Part shown: one piece after another, positions 1-5,849 of the stretch | Position numbering within the stretch: position 1 is the first letter of the stretch | Layout of the letters: each line of letters starts with the position of its first letter | NCBI GenBank assembly: GCA_945957225.1 | Contig: CAMFKK010000170.1 | Span: forward strand, 1-5,849 | DNA length: 5,849 nucleotides | From: an uncultured Sphingobacteriia bacterium | Lineage (GTDB): Bacteria; Bacteroidota; Bacteroidia; Chitinophagales; Chitinophagaceae | Reading direction: 5' to 3' | The notes under the pieces: model-generated | The model's input: only the letters and a program-made list of their open reading frames with translations | Database searches by the model: none | Told to the model about the DNA's origin: nothing | Program-made: the position numbers and the translations under genes

Positions 1-2679
1 CTTTGCGTACAAGCCCAAGTTCAAATTGGATCCCTTTTAACTGAAAACAAGGTTAATCCCATTGGTTTGGGTACAAATGCCCCAAGGTTTAGTTGGAAAA
101 TGATTTCCGAAAAGCGAGGAACTGTTCAAACAGCCTATGAAATCAAGCTTAGTGCTGACAAGGATAAAAGCACCAACTGGAATACAGGCAAAGTAAATTC
201 TAATCAATCAGTTCAAGTAGTCTATCAAGGGCCCGTGCTAAAATCCAATACGCGTTATAACTGGCAGGTGCGGAGTTGGGACCAAACAGGAACACCATCG
301 GCATGGAGTAGTCCCGCCAGTTTCCAAACAGGGTTATTAGCCATTACCGATTGGTCAGCTCAGTGGATTAAAATAGGATTTCAGGAAGATACCATTCAAA
401 GACCTAGTCAATTATTTAGAACTGCGTTTAATTTGAAAAAAACGGTACAATCTGCCACTGCCTATATTACAGCGCACGGTATGTATGAAGCAAGTATCAA
501 TGGCCAGCGTGTGGGCGATGCTTATTTGACACCAGGTTGGACTTCTTATAACAAAAGAATACAGTACCAAGCTTATGATGTAAGCAGTTTATTAACCAAG
601 GGTGATAATGCTATTGGTGTAACTATTGGGAATGGATGGTTCCGCGGTAATCTGGCTTGGAGTAAAAATTTAAATATCTATGGAAAAGAACTGGCTTTGC
701 TCATGCAGGTCAATATTATCTATACCGATGGTAGTAAAGAAACCATTGGCACAAATCCCAATTGGAAATCCAATACAGGCGCCATACAATCCGTTGAGAT
801 CTATCATGGAGAAACTTACGATGCAAGAAAAGAACCCATGGGTTGGACCAAGGCAGGTTATTCAGACAAGGATTGGAAAGCTGTGGTTCTTGCCAATATC
901 TCCATGAAAGAAATTGTAGCCACAGAAAATGAACCCGTAAAAAAACAAGAAACATTTCCTGCTCTGAAAATTTTTACCACACCCAAGGGTGAACAGGTGG
1001 TTGATTTTGGACAGAACCTTGTTGGATGGGTAGTAATCAAAGCAAGAGGAAAAGCAGGTGATCAGATCACGGTATCACACGCAGAAGTATTAGACAAATA
1101 CGGCAATTTTTACACAGAGAATTTACGCGCTGCCAAGTGTCAGAACAATTATATTTTAAAAGGATCTGGAGAAGAGGTATTTGAACCACATTTTACCTGG
1201 CAGGGTTTTAGGTATGCTAAAATAGAAGGTTATCCTGGCAAACTGACTGCTGCAGATATTAGTGCAGTGGCTTTGTATTCAGCTATGCCACTCACTGGAA
1301 ATTTTGAATCTTCTCATCCCTTGATCAACCAATTGCAACACAATATTCAGTGGGGACAGAACGGAAATTTTTTAGACGTGCCAACGGATTGTCCTCAACG
1401 TGATGAGCGCCTGGGTTGGACGGGTGATGCGCAAGCATTTTCTAGAACGGCATCCTTTAATAGAAACGTGAATAGCTTTTTTGCAAAATGGTTAAAAGAC
1501 GTAGCTGCTGATCAATTACCCAATGGCAGCGTGCCCTTTGTGATACCCAATGTACTAGGTGCCAATTCTGCTGGCGCTACTGGCTGGGCCGATGTGGCTA
1601 CCATTATTCCTTGGAATATGTACCTAGCATATGGAGACAAGCGCATTTTAGAAGAACAATATCCTAGCATGAAAGCATGGTTGGGTTATATGCAAAAAGA
1701 AAGCAAGAACAATTTGTGGAATACGGGCTTCCATTTTGGAGACTGGTTATTCTATAGACCTTTTGATGACAATGACGGCCGCTCTGCAGTAACTGACAAA
1801 TATTTGATAGCCCAGTGTTTCTATGCACATACCACCCAATTGCTGATCAATGCGGCAAAAGTATTGGGCAAGACAGAAGACCTCCCCGCTTTTGAGAAAT
1901 TATTGGCCAATGTGAAAGCCGCATTTTTAAAAGAATATGTAACACCCAATGGCCGATTGGTTTCTTCTACACAAACAGCTTATGTATTGGCTTTGAATTT
2001 TGATATGTTACCAGAAAATCTACGCACACAGGCGGCTGACAAATTAGTAGAGAATGTAAAAAGTTATGGCAACCATTTGACCACCGGATTTTTGGGAACT
2101 CCTTATTTGTGCGAAGTTCTTACCCGTTTTGGTCATACAGAAACAGCTTATCAATTGTTATTGCAGGAATCATACCCCTCTTGGTTATATCCTGTAAAAA
2201 TGGGTGCTACCACCATTTGGGAAAGATGGAATGGGATTAGAACTGATAGTAGTTTTGAGCCAGCATCCATGAATAGTTTTAACCACTATGCATATGGTGC
2301 TATTGGTGATTGGATGTATAGATCTGTGGTGGGTTTGGATACTTATGAAGACGGAGTAGGTTATCAGCATAGTAAGATACAACCTCATTTGGGCAAGGGT
2401 CTAAGCCATGCATCCGCCAGTTTGGAAACCTATTATGGCAAACTGTCTTCCGGTTGGAAAATCAATAATGGTATCCTAGAATGGAACGCTACTATTCCAA
2501 GCAATACAAGAACAACAGTGATTTTACCCGCAGCTTCTTTGGATGACATCAAAGAGAATGGCAGCGCACTAGATACTAGTTACAAAGCTGTAAAAAATGC
2601 AGATGGTACTGTAAGTCTAGAATTGGGTTCTGGTATCTATCAGTTTCAAATCAAGCAAGCCGCTAAAATCTCCAAATAA
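1..2679 (+). CDS. GH78 alpha-L-rhamnosidase, secreted, 5'-truncated by window edge
   Basis: Inverting glycosidase expected to release terminal alpha-L-rhamnose from glycans outside the cytoplasm. The frame is open from base 1, giving 892 visible codons (numbered here from base 1). The start lies upstream: codons 1-6 read LCVQAQ, the end of a signal peptide with likely cleavage at VQA|Q, so only some 15-20 residues are missing. Domains in order: Ig/Fn3-like (about 20-108), rhamnosidase N-domain with SINGQRVGDAYLTPGW (about 140-300), beta-sandwich with VVDFGQNLVGW (about 325-420), (alpha/alpha)6 catalytic barrel (about 430-770), C-terminal beta-sandwich from YQHSKIQPHLG (about 787-890). Putative catalytic residues are Glu469 in DCPQRDERLGWTGDA (general acid), with Asp463 and Asp476, and Glu741 in TTIWERWNG (general base). 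FGDW at 579-582 and His762 are typical pocket positions. The Asp-Glu-Asp spacing of 6 and 7 matches what I recall for Streptomyces avermitilis Rha78A. The family call is firm. The substrate linkage is unknown; rhamnogalacturonan, flavonoid rhamnosides and exopolysaccharide are all possible. Confidence 0.95.
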   Translation, partial: LCVQAQVQIGSLLTENKVNPIGLGTNAPRFSWKMISEKRGTVQTAYEIKLSADKDKSTNWNTGKVNSNQSVQVVYQGPVLKSNTRYNWQVRSWDQTGTPSAWSSPASFQTGLLAITDWSAQWIKIGFQEDTIQRPSQLFRTAFNLKKTVQSATAYITAHGMYEASINGQRVGDAYLTPGWTSYNKRIQYQAYDVSSLLTKGDNAIGVTIGNGWFRGNLAWSKNLNIYGKELALLMQVNIIYTDGSKETIGTNPNWKSNTGAIQSVEIYHGETYDARKEPMGWTKAGYSDKDWKAVVLANISMKEIVATENEPVKKQETFPALKIFTTPKGEQVVDFGQNLVGWVVIKARGKAGDQITVSHAEVLDKYGNFYTENLRAAKCQNNYILKGSGEEVFEPHFTWQGFRYAKIEGYPGKLTAADISAVALYSAMPLTGNFESSHPLINQLQHNIQWGQNGNFLDVPTDCPQRDERLGWTGDAQAFSRTASFNRNVNSFFAKWLKDVAADQLPNGSVPFVIPNVLGANSAGATGWADVATIIPWNMYLAYGDKRILEEQYPSMKAWLGYMQKESKNNLWNTGFHFGDWLFYRPFDDNDGRSAVTDKYLIAQCFYAHTTQLLINAAKVLGKTEDLPAFEKLLANVKAAFLKEYVTPNGRLVSSTQTAYVLALNFDMLPENLRTQAADKLVENVKSYGNHLTTGFLGTPYLCEVLTRFGHTETAYQLLLQESYPSWLYPVKMGATTIWERWNGIRTDSSFEPASMNSFNHYAYGAIGDWMYRSVVGLDTYEDGVGYQHSKIQPHLGKGLSHASASLETYYGKLSSGWKINNGILEWNATIPSNTRTTVILPAASLDDIKENGSALDTSYKAVKNADGTVSLELGSGIYQFQIKQAAKISK

Positions 2680-2681
2680 TG
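2677..2681 (+). promoter_or_regulatory. TAATG stop/start overlap coupling the two glycosidase genes
   Basis: The TAA that ends the first glycosidase shares its last A with the ATG of the second. No purine-rich Shine-Dalgarno motif precedes this ATG, which is common in Bacteroidota. The one-base overlap implies a shared mRNA and probable translation by re-initiation, so the two enzymes should be made together. The overlap is seen directly; the coupling is inferred. Confidence 0.8.
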
Positions 2682-2756
2682 CAAAGGAATTTCTGGACAA
2701 AAACTATGGCAGCCCTGCTGCTGTTTTGCTGCGCGATGCCTTTTGTAAGCAAGGCC
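2679..2756 (+). other. Signal peptide coding segment of the second glycosidase
   Basis: Residues 1-26: basic n-region (Arg3, Lys8), hydrophobic core AALLLFCCAMPF, then VSKA with small residues at -3 (Ser24) and -1 (Ala26), followed by Gln27. The mature protein would begin QELDLEH, and an N-terminal Gln after cleavage is typical of Bacteroidota exported proteins. The Cys17-Cys18 pair lies in the hydrophobic core and is preceded by LLF rather than a lipobox such as L-A-G, so a lipoprotein is unlikely. Confidence 0.8.
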
Positions 2757-5057
2757 CAAGAACTTGATTTAGAACATAAACAATGGCCAGCCCATTGGAT
2801 TGGTTTACCAGGTGCCGCAGATGGGTATGGTGTTTTTCTATTTAGAAAAGAATTTAATCTCCAAAATCCAGTAAAGCAATTCATAGTTCAGGTTACAGGA
2901 GACAATAGATACAAACTTTATGTGAATGGGCAGCTTGTTTCTCTTGGACCAGCACGAAGCGATATCCAACACTGGAATTATGCTACCCTTGACTTAGCTC
3001 CTTATTTAAAAAAAGGCAAGAATTTGATTGCTGCCAAAGTTTGGAACGAGGGTGCTTATACACCAGAAGCCCAGATTAGTTATCGCACTGGATTTTTATT
3101 ACAGGGACAGGGAGCAGAAGCATCTTTGATCAATACCAATCAAAGTTGGTGGTGCAGACAAGACAGTAGTTATAGTCCTATTCCCGTTAAAATTAGGGCC
3201 TATTATGTAGCTGGCCCAGGTGAATTGATTGATTTTAGTAAGCAAGTAAAGGGTTGGGAAAACAATTTATTTGATAGCACAAATTGGAAACATGCTGTTA
3301 AAATTGGGAATGCTATTCCAAAAAATATTTACAAATTAGATATGCCGGTTGGATGGGCACTAACCCCAAGCACCCTACCCGAAATGGCATATACAGCCCA
3401 ACGTTTTACAGCAGTTCGCAAAGATGGTGGTTTGAAATTGGCAGCTAATTTTCCAACCAATAAATCTACCATCACCATTCCAGCTAATAGCAGTATCAGT
3501 ATATTATTGGACCAAGGATTTTTAACCAATGCCTATCCTGTATTGGAATTTGCCAAAGGAAAATCCGCTTCCATTAAATTGGATTATGCAGAAGCTTTGT
3601 TTACCCAATTCCCGCAAAAGGGTAATAGAAATGAGGTTGATGGAAAGAATTTTATTGGCAGAGAAGACCAATTAATTTCTGATGGTTCAGAAGAACAGGT
3701 ATTTAGTTCCTTACAATTCAGAACTTTTAGATATGTGCAACTCACTATCAGCACCAAAGAATCCCCTTTAGAAATCAAGGATATCTATAGTTATTTTACT
3801 GGTTATCCCTTTGAGCGCAAAACCCAATTTGCATCAAGCAATACACTCTTTAACCAGATCTTGGATATTGGTTGGAGAACGGCCAGACTTTGTGCTTGGG
3901 AAACTTATATGGATTGCCCATACTATGAGCAGTTGCAATATATAGGAGATGCACGCATTCAGGCCATGATCAGTTTATACAATACGGGTGATGATAGATT
4001 GGTGCGCAATGCACTCACCCAAATGGATAATTCTAGAATTTCAGAAGGGCTTACTTATAGTAGACATCCATCGCATACACCACAACTCATTCCTACATTC
4101 TCACTTTGGTATATTGCCATGCTCCGCGATTATTGGATCTATGGTAAGGATGAAAAATTTGTACAAGAGAAACTAGTGGGCACCCGAGCCATTCTGGATT
4201 ATTATAGCAAGTACCAACAAGCTGACAAACGCTTAAAAGAATTGCCTTATTGGAATTTCACTGACTGGTGTACCACCAAGGGTTGGGATGGTGGAAGAGC
4301 CCCCATTGGTCAAGACGGTGCTTCTGCGGTGGTAGACTTTTTATTCCTCTATACTTTACAACAGGCAGCTTCCATGGAACAGGCTATTGGCATGCCAGCT
4401 TATGCTACCAAATACCAGAAAGCCATCAAGGACTTGCAAGCCGCTATCCAGAAAAAATATTGGAATGCGAGCAAACAATTATTTGCCGACAGGGCAGAAC
4501 AGGATTTGTATTCACAACACGCCAATACTTTGGCCATACTAACTGGTACCGTAAAAGGTGCCGAAGCCAAAGCCTTGGGTGAGAAAATCATGCAGGACAA
4601 AAGCCTAACTGAAGCCACCATCTTTTTTAAATACTATGTGTACCAAGCATTGGTAATGGCTGGCTATGGCGATGGTTATTTAGATTGGCTGGGTATCTGG
4701 AAAGAAAATATACAACAAGGCTTGACCACATGGGCGGAGATTTCAGACATCAACAATGCTCGTTCCGATTGTCATGCCTGGGGATCTAGTCCCAATATTG
4801 AATTTTATAGAACAGTATTAGGTATTGATAGTGATGCGCCTGGTTTTAAAAAGGTCAAAATCATTCCGCACTTGGGTAAGGAAACAAAGATTAGTGGTAG
4901 GATGCCACATCCTTCTGGTAGCATCAGCGCCAGTTATCAATTGCAAAATGGCAAGTGGGAAATAGCCATTGAACTACCAGCTAATACCAATGGTTATCTT
5001 GATTGGAAGGGAAATAAAATTCCTTTAAAAGCTGGCATGAATCAATTTCAACGATAG
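2679..5057 (+). CDS. GH78-type alpha-L-rhamnosidase-like glycosidase, secreted, complete
   Basis: Second exported glycosidase of the rhamnosidase superfamily, 792 residues. The ATG start gives a basic n-region (MQRNFWTK), a hydrophobic core (about 10-23) and a likely signal-peptidase I site SKA|QE after Ala26. The internal ATG at 2706 would lose the n-region and was rejected as the start. Jelly-roll region with WPAHWIG and LYVNGQLVSLGPAR (about 36-150), second beta-sandwich (about 250-380), (alpha/alpha)6 barrel (about 390-710), C-terminal sandwich from KKVKIIPHLG to the end. Putative acid is Glu417 in MDCPYYEQLQYIGDAR, with Asp412 and Asp424; putative base is Glu687 in TTWAEISD. FTDW at 527-530 and HAWG at 699-702 are further pocket positions. 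The Asp-Glu-Asp spacing of 5 and 7 matches what I recall for Bacillus sp. GL1 RhaB and differs from the upstream gene. The N-terminal Ig/Fn3-like domain of its neighbour is absent. Both catalytic carboxylates are present, so it is probably active, but rhamnose specificity is inferred from the family only. Confidence 0.9.
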   Translation: MQRNFWTKTMAALLLFCCAMPFVSKAQELDLEHKQWPAHWIGLPGAADGYGVFLFRKEFNLQNPVKQFIVQVTGDNRYKLYVNGQLVSLGPARSDIQHWNYATLDLAPYLKKGKNLIAAKVWNEGAYTPEAQISYRTGFLLQGQGAEASLINTNQSWWCRQDSSYSPIPVKIRAYYVAGPGELIDFSKQVKGWENNLFDSTNWKHAVKIGNAIPKNIYKLDMPVGWALTPSTLPEMAYTAQRFTAVRKDGGLKLAANFPTNKSTITIPANSSISILLDQGFLTNAYPVLEFAKGKSASIKLDYAEALFTQFPQKGNRNEVDGKNFIGREDQLISDGSEEQVFSSLQFRTFRYVQLTISTKESPLEIKDIYSYFTGYPFERKTQFASSNTLFNQILDIGWRTARLCAWETYMDCPYYEQLQYIGDARIQAMISLYNTGDDRLVRNALTQMDNSRISEGLTYSRHPSHTPQLIPTFSLWYIAMLRDYWIYGKDEKFVQEKLVGTRAILDYYSKYQQADKRLKELPYWNFTDWCTTKGWDGGRAPIGQDGASAVVDFLFLYTLQQAASMEQAIGMPAYATKYQKAIKDLQAAIQKKYWNASKQLFADRAEQDLYSQHANTLAILTGTVKGAEAKALGEKIMQDKSLTEATIFFKYYVYQALVMAGYGDGYLDWLGIWKENIQQGLTTWAEISDINNARSDCHAWGSSPNIEFYRTVLGIDSDAPGFKKVKIIPHLGKETKISGRMPHPSGSISASYQLQNGKWEIAIELPANTNGYLDWKGNKIPLKAGMNQFQR

Positions 5058-5081
5058 TTGTTATGCAATAATTTTACCGTG

Positions 5082-5119
5082 AATACACCTTTTTTTAATA
5101 TCAAAAATTGGGTGTTTTT
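5082..5119 (+). terminator. Possible intrinsic terminator after the glycosidase pair
   Basis: About 25 bases after the TAG stop of the second glycosidase, ACACC (5085-5089) pairs with GGTGT (5111-5115), T5090 can wobble with G5110, a 2x2 T/T internal loop follows, and TTTT (5093-5096) pairs with AAAA (5104-5107) around a 7-base loop. The 3' arm runs into TTTTT (5115-5119). Position and shape fit a weak rho-independent terminator, but the stem is AT-rich and interrupted. The rest of the 152-bp spacer (5058-5209) shows no clear gene, and no TTTG / TAnnTTTG promoter pair with proper spacing was found in it. Confidence 0.4.
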
Positions 5120-5209
5120 ACTCCCTTATATGGATTGCAAGATTCAAAGGGCATTTGTAATTTAATGTTGCATTGGCGTCCCTGGCTAATTGATCATTAA
5201 AGACCCAGT

Positions 5210-5802
5210 ATGCCAGTAAACAAAACCTTTGAACAAAGCTTACAATTTAGCAGAGACCTGTTTTTTGTTGTAAGGGGCATCTGGGTATTAATTCTCTTTC
5301 ACTTTATAGCCATACTGGCTTTTCTTTTTCTACCACAGGGCACTGATATCTTTTTGCTTTTGTTGGAGAATAGTTTTCAAGTGGGTAATCCTTTAACGCT
5401 ATTCTTTATAATCATCAGCGTTTTCTTTTGGTCTATCTCCTCAGAATTTTGCTGCAGGATGCATTTATACATGACGGATAATTCTGGTCATTCGCTTTCC
5501 GTAGCATCAGTAAAATCTAGAAAGGCATTACAAGTGGGTTTGGCAAAATCCTGTGTCTATATCCCGGTTTTGATATTGGCAATTGGATTTATCAAAGCCT
5601 ATTTTCAAAATCAATCTGATAGCCATTTTCCCTTGGTTGTTTTGATAGTAGTACTCTTGCTCTTAAGCGGATTAATTTGGTTACTCTATCAATTATACCA
5701 GGCCAAAAGAAAATATAGCATTTTTAGAAATTGGATGCGGTTATCAGCAAAGGAAGCTTATTGGACGGGTAAACTCTATGGCATATTTAATCAATATAGG
5801 AT
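5210..5802 (+). CDS. Polytopic membrane protein of unknown function, 3'-truncated
   Basis: I do not recognise this family. The ATG at 5210 is the first start after an in-frame TAA at 5198-5200 and begins MPVNKTFEQSLQFSRD. The genuine sequence gives 197 complete codons with no stop, ending in GIFNQYR. Four hydrophobic stretches look like membrane helices: about 22-42, 60-78, 115-131 and 140-163. Between helices 2 and 3 lies a polar loop with CCRMHLY and several Lys/Arg residues (82-113). After helix 4 comes a basic segment (KRKYSIFRNWMR, 166-177), suggesting that this end is cytoplasmic and may lead into a further domain. No signal peptide, catalytic motif or Walker motif is visible. It lies 152 bp beyond the glycosidases, past a possible terminator, so it need not share their regulation. 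Codons after 5800 read into adapter sequence and must not be counted; the true C-terminus is missing. Confidence 0.8.
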
Positions 5803-5849
5803 CTGTCTCTTATACACATCTCCGAGCCCACGAGACCGGAGCCTATCTC
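5803..5849. other. Nextera/Tn5 sequencing adapter with index (artefact, not genomic)
   Basis: Bases 5803-5821 (CTGTCTCTTATACACATCT) are the reverse complement of the 19-bp Tn5 mosaic end used in tagmentation libraries. Bases 5822-5836 (CCGAGCCCACGAGAC) complete the Nextera read-2 adapter without a mismatch. Bases 5837-5844 (CGGAGCCT) sit where the 8-base i7 index belongs, and 5845-5849 (ATCTC) are the start of the P7 region. The order adapter, index, P7 is what read-through of a short insert produces. The genomic sequence therefore ends at about 5802; the first one or two adapter bases could coincide with genomic bases. Translated in the frame of the preceding gene, this stretch yields LLYTSPSPRDRS. 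Confidence 0.98.

Noticed and set aside
67..69. TTG at 67 as the start codon of the first glycosidase
   Set aside because: The frame is open upstream to base 1 and encodes a signal-peptide end and conserved mature N-terminus, so the real start is outside the window.
716..955. Antisense open frame within the first glycosidase
   Set aside because: It lies opposite a strongly conserved coding region, and its product is rich in Trp and Leu in the manner of a reverse-strand shadow, with no recognisable domain.
2727..2732. Lipobox at the Cys-Cys pair in the second signal peptide
   Set aside because: The residues before the cysteines are LLF, with no small residue at -1, and a better SKA|Q signal-peptidase I site follows.
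4268..4582. Open frame of about 100 codons in another frame inside the second glycosidase
   Set aside because: It is fully contained in the catalytic-barrel coding region, and its composition (Cys, His, Trp and Arg rich) is that of an out-of-frame translation.
5108..5184. Bacteroidota-type promoter (TTTG with TAnnTTTG) for the membrane protein gene
   Set aside because: TTTG occurs at 5154-5157, but no TAnnTTTG box lies at a suitable distance; the nearest candidates match too few positions.
5191..5196. TGATCA palindrome just before the membrane protein gene as an operator
   Set aside because: A six-base palindrome in AT-rich DNA is expected by chance, and no second copy or extended symmetry is present.
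5803..5821. A genuine Tn5-type transposon end or mobile element at the right edge
   Set aside because: The mosaic end is a synthetic hyperactive sequence, and it is followed directly by adapter, index and P7 bases instead of transposon genes.

Overview
The window looks like part of a Bacteroidota chromosome, by inference a low-GC member of the Chitinophagaceae or a relative. The signs are AT-rich coding sequence, no Shine-Dalgarno motifs before the starts, secreted proteins whose mature ends begin with Gln after an A-x-A type cleavage site, and two family GH78 glycosidases of the sort found in Bacteroidota glycan-utilisation loci. No rRNA, tRNA, CRISPR array, insertion sequence or susC/susD gene is visible, so the taxonomic placement rests only on protein style.

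Layout: bases 1-2679 hold a GH78 alpha-L-rhamnosidase that lacks only its extreme 5' end, since the tail of a signal peptide is still visible. It overlaps by one base (TAATG) with a second complete and secreted GH78-like enzyme at 2679-5057. A 152-bp AT-rich spacer follows, carrying a plausible but imperfect terminator hairpin at about 5082-5119. A polytopic membrane protein of unknown function starts at 5210 and runs to the end of the genomic sequence at about 5802. Bases 5803-5849 are not genomic. They match the Nextera (Tn5) read-2 adapter, followed by an 8-base index and the first five bases of the P7 region.

How the genes work together: the two enzymes are probably translated from one mRNA and exported to the periplasm or cell surface, where each would remove terminal alpha-L-rhamnose or a related sugar from plant or microbial glycans. 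They are not recent duplicates. Their catalytic loops differ in length by one residue and the second lacks the N-terminal Ig/Fn3-like domain, so they may act on different linkages or neighbouring residues of one glycan. The membrane protein lies beyond the likely terminator and is probably a separate transcription unit.

I did not find a previously undescribed biological system here. The most consequential observation is the adapter at the right end. It truncates the third gene artificially and would give its predicted protein a spurious tail if left in place.
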